DNA from: Thermaceae bacterium
GTDB taxonomy: Bacteria > Deinococcota > Deinococci > Deinococcales > Marinithermaceae
Length of the DNA: 12,327 nucleotides
Direction of reading: 5' to 3'
Assembly (NCBI GenBank): GCA_015490435.1
Contig: WFXV01000104.1
Location: forward strand, 1-12,327
Shown: in pieces, positions 1 through 7,165 of the stretch
Numbering within the stretch: position 1 is the first letter of the stretch
Layout: each line of letters starts with the position of its first letter
Notes under the pieces: generated by a model
The model's input: the letters and a program-made list of their open reading frames with translations, nothing else
The model's database searches: none
Told to the model about the DNA's origin: nothing
Program-made: the position numbers and the translations under genes

Positions 1-665
1 AAGTAGGGGTGGGCAAGCCAGTAGGCCACCTGGGAGGCAAAAACCTGCCCCTCCCGGGCGAGCCTGCCGTCCTCGTCCATGGCCAGGCCGAGCCGCTCCG
101 CCGCCTCGTCGATGAGGGCGTTGCCGGGCCCGGTGTCGAAGGCGATCACCCCCGCCGCGTCCCGCCCCGGCAAGTAGGTGACGTTGGCGATGCCACCGAT
201 ATTCAAGATCGCCCGCCGCACCCCCTCCTCGCCGAAGAGCAAGAGGTCGGGGTAAGGGACGAGCGGCGCCCCCTCGCCGCCGGCGGCGAGGTCCGAGGGG
301 CGAAGGTCGGCGACCACCGGAACCTTTAGCGCCTCGGCCAGATAGGCGGCCTCCCCGAGCTGCAACGTCGCCCGGGGCGGCTCGTGCCACACGGTCTGGC
401 CCGAGACCACCGCGAGGTCGGCCTCGAGGCCCTGGGCGGCCTCGGCATAAAAGCGGCCGAGGTCGTGGTGCAAGAGGGCGAGCTCCCGGGCCCCGCCCTC
501 GCCCCGCATCGCCGCGCGCACCCGGCGCCTTAGCTCGGGGGGGTAGGGGCGGTAGCGGTGGTCGAGGAACTGCCAGCTCACCTCCGGCGGGCGGCCGCCG
601 AAGGAGACCCGGACCAGGTCCACCCCGTCGGCGCTGGTGCCGCTCATCAAACCGAGGACGCGCAC
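1..665 (-). CDS. anmK: Anhydro-N-acetylmuramic acid kinase, 3' end cut by window edge
   Basis: The family opens the 1,6-anhydro ring of anhydroMurNAc and phosphorylates it with ATP, giving MurNAc-6-P in the cytoplasm. Only the first 221 codons are present; the family is usually about 370 residues, so the C-terminal lobe lies outside the window. Visible motifs are the phosphate-binding GLMSGTSADGVD (residues 5-16), SGQTVWHEP (88-96, normally SHGQTV.H), DLRPSDLAAGGEGAPL (120-135, Glu where GGQG is usual), NIGGIAN (155-161) and FDTGPGN (176-182). The start is GTG at 665, one base after the stop of the upstream gntR. It has a GAGGAG ribosome site at 674-679, inside gntR, 8 nt away. It is therefore co-transcribed with gntR and supplies the substrate of MurQ, encoded on the other arm of the locus. 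Recognition is firm. Confidence 0.95.
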   Translation of the reverse strand, partial: MRVLGLMSGTSADGVDLVRVSFGGRPPEVSWQFLDHRYRPYPPELRRRVRAAMRGEGGARELALLHHDLGRFYAEAAQGLEADLAVVSGQTVWHEPPRATLQLGEAAYLAEALKVPVVADLRPSDLAAGGEGAPLVPYPDLLLFGEEGVRRAILNIGGIANVTYLPGRDAAGVIAFDTGPGNALIDEAAERLGLAMDEDGRLAREGQVFASQVAYWLAHPY

Positions 666-666
666 C

Positions 667-1398
667 CTACTGGCTCCTCAGCTCGGCGACGAAGTCGTAG
701 CGGTCGCCCCGGTAGTGGGAGCGGGTGAACTCAAGGGGCGTGCCGTCGGAAAGGTAAGAGACCCGCTCGATGTAGAGCACCGGGGTGCCCACCTCCACCC
801 CCAAGAGCTCGGCCACCCGCTCGGTGGCGGCGACCGCGCGGATGCGCTCGAGCGCCCGCGCCGGCGCGAGCCCCCGCTCCTTCAGGGTGGCGTAAAGCGA
901 CTCCCCCACCGCCCCCGGATCGGGCAGGAACCGGGCCGGGATCACCGCGTGCTCCACCGCCATCGGCCGGCCGTCGGCGGTGCGCACCCGCAAGAGGCGC
1001 ACCACCGGCTCGCCGGGGGCGAGCGAGAGGGTCATCGCCTCGGTGGGGCTCGCCTGCCCCCGCTCCCGCTTCACCCAGCGCGAGCCCGGGACCATCCCCC
1101 GCGCCCGCATGTCCTCGGAGAAGCCCGAGAGCACCGAGAGCGGCTGCTCCACCCGGGGGGTCACGTAGGTCCCCGAACCCTGCCGGCGGGTGAGCACCCC
1201 CCCGGCCACCAGCTCATCGAGCGCCCGGCGCACGGTGAGCCGGGAGACCCCGAGCATCTCGGCGAGCCGCCGCTCCGAGGGCAGGGCCTGCCCCGGGCTC
1301 AGGGCGCCGGTTCGGATCCGCTCCTCGAGCGCCGCCTTGAGCTGGAGGTAGAGCGGCGTCGGCGCCTCGGGGTCGAGCGCGATGCCTAGAAAGCCCAC
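667..1398 (-). CDS. GntR-family transcriptional regulator with UTRA domain (HutC/NagR-like)
   Basis: This 243-residue protein has the full two-domain GntR/HutC layout. A winged helix-turn-helix spans about residues 15-80, with PSERRLAEMLGVSRLTVRRA (40-59) as recognition region and the GSGTYV wing (74-79). A UTRA ligand-binding domain spans about 88-238, with the usual PLEFTRSHYRGDRY signature (221-234). Characterised relatives such as Bacillus NagR (YvoA) sense amino-sugar phosphates. Here the logical effector would be GlcNAc-6-P or MurNAc-6-P from the MurQ pathway, but that is inferred from context. The start is GTG at 1398. No ribosome site precedes it, but a TATAGT box ends 6 nt upstream, which suggests a leaderless mRNA. 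It is transcribed divergently from the muropeptide operon across 68 bp, the usual geometry for a local autoregulated repressor. Confidence 0.9.
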   Translation of the reverse strand: MGFLGIALDPEAPTPLYLQLKAALEERIRTGALSPGQALPSERRLAEMLGVSRLTVRRALDELVAGGVLTRRQGSGTYVTPRVEQPLSVLSGFSEDMRARGMVPGSRWVKRERGQASPTEAMTLSLAPGEPVVRLLRVRTADGRPMAVEHAVIPARFLPDPGAVGESLYATLKERGLAPARALERIRAVAATERVAELLGVEVGTPVLYIERVSYLSDGTPLEFTRSHYRGDRYDFVAELRSQ

Positions 1399-1404
1399 GT
1401 AGAA

Positions 1405-1410
1405 ACTATA
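1405..1410 (-). promoter_or_regulatory. Putative leaderless -10 box of gntR-anmK
   Basis: On the minus strand the hexamer TATAGT is followed by 6 nt and then the GTG start of gntR. There is no Shine-Dalgarno sequence in between, which fits leaderless transcription. The -35 region at 17-bp spacing (1428-1433, GCAACC read leftward) is a poor match, so the promoter is weak or needs help. It overlaps the octamer GGTATAGT, which may also be regulator-binding sequence. Confidence 0.45.
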
Positions 1411-1429
1411 CCACCCCCGTACCAGTTGG

Positions 1430-1458
1430 TTGCCACTTTTCCACCCGAGGGGTATACT
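1430..1458 (+). promoter_or_regulatory. Sigma-70 promoter of the muropeptide operon (leaderless)
   Basis: TTGCCA (1430-1435), a 17-bp spacer and TATACT (1453-1458) make a near-consensus housekeeping promoter. The ATG at 1467 follows the -10 box after only 8 nt, so transcription should begin at or next to the start codon. No ribosome-binding sequence exists in those 8 nt. This reading is direct from sequence; the actual transcription start is inferred. Confidence 0.75.
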
Positions 1459-1466
1459 CCGCCCAG

Positions 1467-2459
1467 ATGCTGGAAAGGGCTCGCGGGTTGCTCACCGAGG
1501 CGGTCCAGGAGGGACTCCTTCCCGGCGCGGTGCTCGGCGCGGTCACCCTTGAAGGGCGCCGCGAGGTGGTGGCGGTGGGCAAGCTCGCGCTCCTGCCCGA
1601 CCCAGAGCCCGCCCGCGAAGACGCCTACTACGACCTCGCGAGCCTCACCAAGGTGCTCTTCACCGTGCGCGAGGTGCTGAAGGCTGCCGAAGAGGGCCTT
1701 CTCGACCTCGACGACCCCCTCAAGCGGCACCTCCCCGAGGCCGCCTGGCTGCAGCCCGAGCCGAACTTCGCGAAGAAGACCCTCCGCGAGCTCCTCACCC
1801 ACACCGCCGGCCTCCCCGCCTGGGCGCCGCTTTACACGTGGGGCGAGGGGGAAAGGCTGAAGGCCCGGGTGCTCCAGGAGCCCTGGCCGCTCGGGGAGCC
1901 GGTCTACTCTGACATCGGCTACGTGCTGCTCGGGCTTCTCCTCGAGCGCGTGCGGGGCAAACCGCTCGCCGAGTTCGCCCTGCCCGAAGGCCTCACCTGG
2001 GCCCCGCCGCCCGAAGCCACCGCCCCCACCGAGCGCTGCCCCTGGCGGGGCCGGATCCTAAGGGGCGAGGTCCACGACGAAAACGCCCACGCCCTGGGCG
2101 GCGCCGCCGGGCACGCGGGGCTTTTCGGCACCGCGGGCGCCGTACTCGACCAGCTCGAGGCGATCCTCAAGGGAACCTGGCTCTCCCCCGCCGCCCTCGC
2201 CGAGATGGCCCGCCCCCACACCGAGGAGCGGGCCCTCGGCTGGAGCCGGCGCCACCCCGGCTGGTCCGGGGGCTCGCTCGCGAGCCCCTCGGCCCTCGGC
2301 CACACCGGCTTCACCGGTACCGGCGCCTGGCTCGACCCCGAACGCGGGGTGGGCTGGGTGCTCCTCACCAACCGCGTCCACCCCACCCGCCACCGGGAAA
2401 ACGCCCTTCTCTGGCTCAGACCCCGGGTGGCGAACGCGATCCTGGCGGAGGCGTCATGA
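1467..2459 (+). CDS. Cytoplasmic serine beta-lactamase-fold hydrolase (AmiE-like position)
   Basis: This 330-residue protein belongs to the serine beta-lactamase/class C PBP-like superfamily. The nucleophile motif S-x-x-K is SLTK (S59, K62). LLTHTAGLP (109-117) is the usual landmark after it. YSD (147-149) stands where YxN is expected, and HTG (279-281) replaces KTG. VHDENA (202-207) and GGAAGHAGLFGTA (211-223) are typical of esterase/amidase-like members. The ATG at 1467 is fixed by the promoter just upstream and leaves no signal peptide, so the enzyme should be cytoplasmic. In Bacillus subtilis the murQ-nagZ cluster carries AmiE, an N-acetylmuramyl-L-alanine amidase that I recall as having a related fold, but that protein is secreted. 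By position this one may cleave peptide from imported MurNAc-peptides. A carboxylesterase or peptidase role is equally possible. The stop overlaps the murQ start (ATGA). Confidence 0.88.
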   Translation: MLERARGLLTEAVQEGLLPGAVLGAVTLEGRREVVAVGKLALLPDPEPAREDAYYDLASLTKVLFTVREVLKAAEEGLLDLDDPLKRHLPEAAWLQPEPNFAKKTLRELLTHTAGLPAWAPLYTWGEGERLKARVLQEPWPLGEPVYSDIGYVLLGLLLERVRGKPLAEFALPEGLTWAPPPEATAPTERCPWRGRILRGEVHDENAHALGGAAGHAGLFGTAGAVLDQLEAILKGTWLSPAALAEMARPHTEERALGWSRRHPGWSGGSLASPSALGHTGFTGTGAWLDPERGVGWVLLTNRVHPTRHRENALLWLRPRVANAILAEAS

Positions 2460-3322
2460 GGACCGAGGCGAAAAGTCCCCGCTACCAAGGGCTCGACGCC
2501 TGGCCTCCCCGGGAGATCCTCGAGGCCCTGCTCGAGCGCCAGTTCTCCGCCCTGGCGGCGGTGCGGGCCGCCCTCCCGGCCCTCGAGGCCGCCGCCCTCG
2601 CCGCCCGGGACCGGCTCTCAAACGGCGGCCGGCTGGCCTACGCCGGCGCCGGCACCTCGGGCCGGCTCGCGCTGCTCGACGCGGTGGAGCTCTTCCCCAC
2701 CTTCGGTTGGCCCAAGGAGCGCACCCTCGTCTTCCTCGCCGGAGGCGAGCGGGCCGCCTTCGAGGCGGTGGAGGAGGCCGAGGACGACGAGGCCGCGGGT
2801 CGCGCCGCCGGCGCCCGCCTGGAACCGAGCGACGTGCTCGTGGGCGTGAGCGCGAGCGGGCGCACCCCCTTCGTCCTCGGCGCGGTGAGCGCGGCCAAGG
2901 AAAAGGGCGCGCTCACCCTAGGCATCGCCCACAACCTGGGCTCGCCGCTCCTCGCGCTCGCCGAACACCCCATCCTCCTCGACACCGGCCCCGAGGTCAT
3001 CGCCGGGAGCACCCGCCTGGCGGCGGGCACCGCCCAGAAGGTGGCCCTAAACCTCTTTTCCACCCTGGTCATGACCCTGCTCGGCGGGGTCCACGACAAC
3101 CTGATGGTGGGGGTGGTGCCCACCAACGAAAAGCTCCGCCGGCGGGCGGCGGCGATCGTCGCCGAGATCGCCGGGGTGGACGAAGCGGAGGCGAAAAAGG
3201 CCCTGGAACGCGCGGGCTTCGAGGTCAAGACCGCCGTGCTCGTCGCCCGCGGCCTTTCCCCCGAGGAGGCGCGGGCGCGCCTACAAGCAGCCGGCGGAAG
3301 GCTCCGGGAGGCGCTCAAGTGA
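2456..3322 (+). CDS. murQ: N-acetylmuramic acid 6-phosphate etherase
   Basis: MurQ cleaves the D-lactyl ether of MurNAc-6-P, giving GlcNAc-6-P and D-lactate in the cytoplasm. The 288-residue protein is close to the usual length of about 300 and is an SIS-domain enzyme. Phosphate-binding GAGTSGR is at residues 64-70. It is followed by LDAVELFPTFG (74-84), whose Glu78 aligns with the catalytic Glu83 described for the E. coli enzyme. The acidic stretch EEAEDDE lies at 106-112, ASGRTPFVLGA at 133-143, and the family hallmark TGPEVIAGSTRLAAGTAQK at 177-195. NLMVGVVPTNEKLRRRA follows at 215-231. The start ATG at 2456 overlaps the stop of the preceding gene by 4 bp, with GGAGG at 2447-2451 just upstream. 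It uses the product of AnmK encoded leftward. Identification is secure. Confidence 0.97.
   Translation: MRTEAKSPRYQGLDAWPPREILEALLERQFSALAAVRAALPALEAAALAARDRLSNGGRLAYAGAGTSGRLALLDAVELFPTFGWPKERTLVFLAGGERAAFEAVEEAEDDEAAGRAAGARLEPSDVLVGVSASGRTPFVLGAVSAAKEKGALTLGIAHNLGSPLLALAEHPILLDTGPEVIAGSTRLAAGTAQKVALNLFSTLVMTLLGGVHDNLMVGVVPTNEKLRRRAAAIVAEIAGVDEAEAKKALERAGFEVKTAVLVARGLSPEEARARLQAAGGRLREALK
3306..3311 (+). promoter_or_regulatory. Ribosome-binding site setting the nagZ start
   Basis: GGGAGG lies inside the end of murQ, 7 nt before the GTG at 3319. This supports that GTG over any start farther upstream in the same open frame, and it places a signal peptide exactly at the N-terminus. Confidence 0.7.
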
Positions 3323-4878
3323 GGAGGTGGCTTTTCTTGGCACTCGCGCTGGGACTCGCCAAAGCGGGAGCGGGCGATTTCCTCGTCCTCTCCTGGCCCG
3401 GCCCCGAGGTCCCCTACGCTCTGATCGAGGAACTCAAACCCGCCGGGGTCCTGCTCTTTGCCTCGAACTTCGAAAAGGGGCCCGGGCCGATCCACGCGCT
3501 CAAGGCCCGCTACCCCGACCTCCTCGTCTTCGTCGACCAGGAGGGCGGACCCTTCAACTCCTTCCGCCCCCCCGGGGTGCCCCGCTTCCCGAGCGCGATG
3601 ACGCTGGGGGCGGCGGACGACCCCGCGCTCACCCGCCGGGTGGCCCGGGGGATCGGCCAGGAGGTCTGCTACGCCGGCGCCGACGCCGACTTCGCCCCGG
3701 TGCTCGACGTGAACACCAACCCCAAGAACCCAATCATCGGGATCCGGAGCTTCGGCGCCACCCCCGAGATCGTCGTCCGCCACGGCCTCGCCTTCCTCGA
3801 GGGGCTAAAGGAGGCGGGCGTCCTCGCCACCGCCAAGCACTTCCCGGGCCACGGCGACACCGCGGTGGATAGCCACCTCGGGCTCCCGGTCTACAAGAAA
3901 GGCACCCTGCCCGAGATCGAAGCCAAGCACCTGCCCCCCTTCGCCGCCGCGGTGAAGGCCGGGGTGCCGCTCGTCATGACCGCCCACATCCTCTACGAGG
4001 ACCTCGACCCCAAATACCCCGCCACCCTCTCGAAGAAGATCCTCACCGGCCTCCTCCGCGAGCAAATGGGCTTTCGGGGCGCGATTGTCACCGACGACAT
4101 GAGCATGCGGGCGATCCGGGATCGCTACGGCGAGGGAGAGGCCGCCGTCCGGGCGGTGCTGGCGGGCGCCGACCTGGTGCTCGCGGGGCGGGACCCCGAG
4201 GCCGCCCGAAGGATCCACGCGGCCCTCCAAAAAGCGCTCGAAGACGGCACCATTCCCGCGTCCCGCCTAGCCGAGACCCGAGCCCGGCTCGCGGAGCTCA
4301 GGAAAAGGGCGAAGGCCCCCTGCCCCGAGCCGGACTGGGAAAGGCTCGAGGCCCTCGCCCTGGAGGCCGCCCGGGCCGGGATCACCTGGATCAAGGGCGA
4401 GCTCCCCATCTCCGGCGAGGGGACCCTGGTGGTGGCGCCCAAGCTCCGCCCCCGCTACGGGGAGGAACCCTCGCTCGCCGAGCTCGCCCCCAAGTATCTC
4501 CCCGGCGCCCACTACCAGGTGGTCTCCGAGCGCCCCACTGGCTCCGAGATCGAGGAGACCCTAAAGCGCGCCCGGCGGTTCGACCGCATCGTGCTCGGCA
4601 CCTACCACTGGCTGGGCGCGCTTCCCGAGGAGCAGATCTGGCTCTACGAAGCCCTCAAAGCGCTCGAAAAGCCCATCTACGTCGTCGCCCTCGGCAACCC
4701 CGACGACCTCGTCTACCTCGACCCCGAACCCGAGGGCTACCTCGCCACCTACGGCTTTCGCGCGGTCCAGCTTCGGGCCGCGTTGGAGGCCCTCGCCGGG
4801 GCGTTCACCCCGGCGGGGAAACTGCCGGTTCCGGTGGGTCCGTATCCCATCGGGTATGGAAAGGGAGGTGTGAAATGA
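3319..4878 (+). CDS. nagZ: Exported beta-N-acetylglucosaminidase, GH3 family
   Basis: NagZ removes the non-reducing GlcNAc from GlcNAc-MurNAc or GlcNAc-anhydroMurNAc muropeptides. The GTG at 3319 overlaps the murQ stop (GTGA). The N-terminus MRRWLFLALALGLAKAGAG reads as a signal peptide: two Arg, a hydrophobic core and an A-K-A type cleavage site. The enzyme should therefore act outside the cytoplasmic membrane, as in Bacillus and unlike the cytosolic E. coli NagZ. Catalytic-domain landmarks are FVDQEGG near residue 71, KHFPGHGDTAVDSH (173-186) with the Asp184-His186 acid/base dyad typical of NagZ, and TDDMSM (258-263) with Asp259 as the likely nucleophile. A GH3 C-terminal domain fills about 340-519, ending in GAFTPAGKLPVPVG. 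The 519-residue length fits a two-domain GH3 enzyme. The stop overlaps the start of the next gene. Confidence 0.94.
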   Translation: MRRWLFLALALGLAKAGAGDFLVLSWPGPEVPYALIEELKPAGVLLFASNFEKGPGPIHALKARYPDLLVFVDQEGGPFNSFRPPGVPRFPSAMTLGAADDPALTRRVARGIGQEVCYAGADADFAPVLDVNTNPKNPIIGIRSFGATPEIVVRHGLAFLEGLKEAGVLATAKHFPGHGDTAVDSHLGLPVYKKGTLPEIEAKHLPPFAAAVKAGVPLVMTAHILYEDLDPKYPATLSKKILTGLLREQMGFRGAIVTDDMSMRAIRDRYGEGEAAVRAVLAGADLVLAGRDPEAARRIHAALQKALEDGTIPASRLAETRARLAELRKRAKAPCPEPDWERLEALALEAARAGITWIKGELPISGEGTLVVAPKLRPRYGEEPSLAELAPKYLPGAHYQVVSERPTGSEIEETLKRARRFDRIVLGTYHWLGALPEEQIWLYEALKALEKPIYVVALGNPDDLVYLDPEPEGYLATYGFRAVQLRAALEALAGAFTPAGKLPVPVGPYPIGYGKGGVK

Positions 4879-6155
4879 AGGGAAGGAAGTGGCTTGGGCT
4901 CCTCTTGGTCCTGCTCCTTGCCCCGGCGCTGGCGAAGACCACCGTGACCGTCGCGAGCTGGGGCAGCCAGGCCGAGATCGAGCTCTACAACCAGGCCTTC
5001 AAGGCCTTCATGGAAAAGAACCCGGACATCGAGGTCAAGCTCCTCCACATCCCGTCGCGGGACTATTGGACCAAGCTCTCGGCGATGTTCGCAGCGGGTA
5101 AGGCCCCCGACCTGATCTTCATCAACAACATCAACTTCCCCGCCTTCGCCGCCAAGGGCCTGCTCGTTCCGCTCGAGCCCTTCATCCAGCGCGACCAGTT
5201 CGACACCGGGATGTACTACCAGGGCATCCTCAAGGCGTTCGAGTGGGACGGCAAGCTCTACGTCCTGCCCCGCGACGTCTCGAACCTGGTGGTCTACTAC
5301 AACCGCGACCTCTTCAAGAAGGCCGGGCTCCCCGACCCCGACCCCGACTGGACCTGGGACGACTTCCTGAAAACCGCCAAGGCGCTCACCGTGGAGAAGG
5401 ACGGCAAGCGGGTGCAGTGGGGCCTTTCCTTCTACACCTACTTCCTCTTCTGGGAGCCCTGGGTCTGGTCCAACGGCGGCCGCTTCTTCAGCGAGGACCA
5501 CACCAAGTTCATGCTGAATAGCCCGGCCTCGGTGGAGGGCCTGCAGTTCTACGTGGACCTCCGCTACAAGCACCACGTCGCCCCCACCCCGGCCGAGACC
5601 GCCGACCAGAGTGCCTTCGGCATGTTCCTGAACCAGCGCACCGCGATGATCGTGGACGGCCGCTGGCGGGTGCCCACCCTCAAGAAGAAGGCCAAGTTCG
5701 ACTGGGACATCGTCCCCTTCCCGCGGGGCAAGGCCGGCAGCATCGTGGACATCGACGGCTCCGGCTGGGGCATCACCAAGGCGGCCAAGGACAAGGAGGC
5801 GGCCTGGAAGGTGCTCAAGTTCCTCGCCGGCCCCGAGGGCGCGCTCATCTTCACCAAGGGCGGGCTGATCATCCCCGCGATCGGCTACGACCCGCTGAAC
5901 CCCGAGGCCACCAACAAGGTCCTGAAGGCCTTCTTCCAGCCGCCGCCCCCGAAGCACCAGCAGTACTTCCTCACCGTCAACAAGACCGCCATGCCCACCG
6001 AGACCTTCGAGCGCTTCTCGGAGGCGATCGGCCTGATCTCGAAGGCGCTCCAGCCCGTCTGGCAGGGCAAGGAGGACGTCAAGACCGCGATGGACAAGGT
6101 CGCGCCTAAGGTCCAGAAGATCCTGGACGAGGTGCAGGCCCAGCGGAAGAAGTAA
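4875..6155 (+). CDS. ABC sugar importer, extracellular solute-binding protein (CUT1 type)
   Basis: This 426-residue protein is a family 1 solute-binding protein, the ligand receptor of an ABC importer. A clear Sec signal peptide occupies residues 1-20 (hydrophobic core LGLLLVLLLAPALA, cleavage after ALA). The whole protein lacks cysteine, so it is not a lipoprotein; it should be free in the periplasm or loosely held. Typical features include KLYVLPRD followed by NLVVYYNRDLFKKAGL, a WTWDDF segment, and the later GSGWGITKAAKDKEAAW and LKFLAGPEGA. Its ATG overlaps the nagZ stop (ATGA), and GGGAGG at 4863-4868 is a strong ribosome site. The family mostly binds oligosaccharides. Being coupled directly to NagZ, its ligand is probably a product of that enzyme, such as MurNAc, anhydroMurNAc or GlcNAc; this is inferred, not visible. 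Confidence 0.92.
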   Translation: MKGRKWLGLLLVLLLAPALAKTTVTVASWGSQAEIELYNQAFKAFMEKNPDIEVKLLHIPSRDYWTKLSAMFAAGKAPDLIFINNINFPAFAAKGLLVPLEPFIQRDQFDTGMYYQGILKAFEWDGKLYVLPRDVSNLVVYYNRDLFKKAGLPDPDPDWTWDDFLKTAKALTVEKDGKRVQWGLSFYTYFLFWEPWVWSNGGRFFSEDHTKFMLNSPASVEGLQFYVDLRYKHHVAPTPAETADQSAFGMFLNQRTAMIVDGRWRVPTLKKKAKFDWDIVPFPRGKAGSIVDIDGSGWGITKAAKDKEAAWKVLKFLAGPEGALIFTKGGLIIPAIGYDPLNPEATNKVLKAFFQPPPPKHQQYFLTVNKTAMPTETFERFSEAIGLISKALQPVWQGKEDVKTAMDKVAPKVQKILDEVQAQRKK

Positions 6156-6163
6156 GCCCTTCG

Positions 6164-6188
6164 GGGGGCGGGGGTCACCCCCGCCCCC
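6164..6188 (+). other. 11-bp GC hairpin between binding protein and permease genes
   Basis: GGGGGCGGGGG (6164-6174), a TCA loop and CCCCCGCCCCC (6178-6188) pair perfectly; G6163-T6189 could add a wobble pair. The hairpin starts 8 nt after the stop of the binding-protein gene and is followed by TACTCTTTCC, not by a clean T-tract. It is better explained as an mRNA 3'-stabiliser or partial terminator than as a full stop, since the permease genes have no visible promoter of their own. Confidence 0.8.
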
Positions 6189-6202
6189 TACTCTTTCCGA
6201 CG

Positions 6203-7165
6203 ATGAACGCATTCCGGCGCTTTCCCTGGCTCTTCATCCTGCCGAGCCTCGTGGGTTTCCTCGCCTTCAACGCGGGGCCGATCCTGCTCTCGCTCTGGAT
6301 CAGCTTTACCCACTGGGACGTTTTTCAACCGCTTTCCCTGGAAAACCTCATCGGAAACTGGGCGGGCCTCGACAACTACCGGCGGATGCTCGAGGACCCG
6401 GTTTTGAAAAAGGCGTTTTTCAACACCCTTTATTACGTGGTGGTGGCGGTCCCGCTCGAGATCGTGATCGCGCTCGCGGTCGCCCTGGGCCTAAACCGCA
6501 ACTTCCCCGGGGTGCGGATCGTGCGCACCCTCTACCTCCTCCCCACGGTGACCAGCGTGGTGGCGGTGGGGCTGCTCTGGCGCTGGGTGCTGAACCCCTA
6601 CGTGGGGCCGGTGAACCTCTTCCTGCGCTGGCTGGGCTCGAAGATCGAGGCTTTGTTCCAGTTCCTTCATCTGCCCGTACCGGCCACCGTCCACTGGCTC
6701 GCCACCCAGGGCCCGGGCTGGCTCCAAGACGCCGCCTGGGCGATGCCGGGCATCATCATCGCCTCGGTCTGGGCGGGGCTCGGGTTTCGCATGCTGATCT
6801 TCCTCGCTGGCCTCCAGAACATCGACCCCACCTACTACGAGGCCGCCGAGCTCGACGGCGCGAACAACTGGCAGAAGTTCTGGCACGTCACCCTGCCCCT
6901 GCTCTCGCCGACGGTGTTCTTGAACACGCTGCTCGCGCTGATCGGGGGATTCCAGGTCTTCGGGCTGATCTACGTGATGACCGGGGGCGGGCCGCTCGAC
7001 GCCACCAACGTGCTGCTCTTCTACCTCTACCAGAAGGCCTTTGGCGAGTTCCCGCCCGACATGGGCTACGCCTCGGCGATCGCCTGGCTGCTCTTCGTGA
7101 TCCTCTTCGGGCTGACGGTGATCCAGTGGCAGCTTAGGAAACGGTGGGTGCTCGAGGAAGCATGA
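6203..7165 (+). CDS. ABC sugar importer permease 1 (MalF/UgpA type)
   Basis: The 320-residue inner-membrane protein is the first of two permease subunits of the importer. A hydrophobic segment begins at about residue 8, and five further segments follow, around 75-97, 107-129, 178-203, 236-260 and 290-310. The binding-protein-dependent transport signature, which docks the ATPase, is the EAA loop EAAELDGANNWQKFWHVTLP (213-232). The stretch between the third and fourth helices (about 130-178) is somewhat long and carries a second, amphipathic hydrophobic run. The ATG at 6203 is the only plausible start. Unusually, the bases before it (CTCTTTCCGACG) contain no Shine-Dalgarno sequence, and the GC hairpin lies just upstream, so translation may be lower or coupled differently from the other genes. 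The stop overlaps the start of permease 2. Confidence 0.93.
   Translation: MNAFRRFPWLFILPSLVGFLAFNAGPILLSLWISFTHWDVFQPLSLENLIGNWAGLDNYRRMLEDPVLKKAFFNTLYYVVVAVPLEIVIALAVALGLNRNFPGVRIVRTLYLLPTVTSVVAVGLLWRWVLNPYVGPVNLFLRWLGSKIEALFQFLHLPVPATVHWLATQGPGWLQDAAWAMPGIIIASVWAGLGFRMLIFLAGLQNIDPTYYEAAELDGANNWQKFWHVTLPLLSPTVFLNTLLALIGGFQVFGLIYVMTGGGPLDATNVLLFYLYQKAFGEFPPDMGYASAIAWLLFVILFGLTVIQWQLRKRWVLEEA

Noticed and set aside
637..1389. A 250-residue plus-strand open frame opposite gntR
   Set aside because: Antisense shadow with a biased Arg/His/Pro composition; the gntR product shows both GntR and UTRA domains in full.
1467..2459. Reading the serine hydrolase as a beta-lactamase resistance gene
   Set aside because: It has HTG rather than KTG, YSD rather than YxN, no export signal, and sits in a cell-wall recycling operon. 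The broad fold alone does not indicate antibiotic resistance.
2707..3318. A 204-residue N-terminal extension of NagZ in the same open frame
   Set aside because: It lies entirely inside murQ in another frame and is Arg/Gly-rich nonsense. The GTG at 3319 has a ribosome site, a 4-bp overlap and a signal peptide.
2638..3783. A 381-residue minus-strand open frame across murQ and nagZ
   Set aside because: Low-complexity Arg/Ala/Ser/Pro-rich antisense product with no domain; two well-recognised enzymes occupy the other strand.
4875..4934. Binding protein as a lipoprotein
   Set aside because: The signal peptide ends in ALA and the whole protein contains no cysteine.
4749..6212. A 487-residue minus-strand open frame opposite the binding-protein gene
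   Set aside because: It is the antisense shadow of a GC-rich gene. The plus-strand protein has a signal peptide, family motifs and a ribosome site; the shadow has none.
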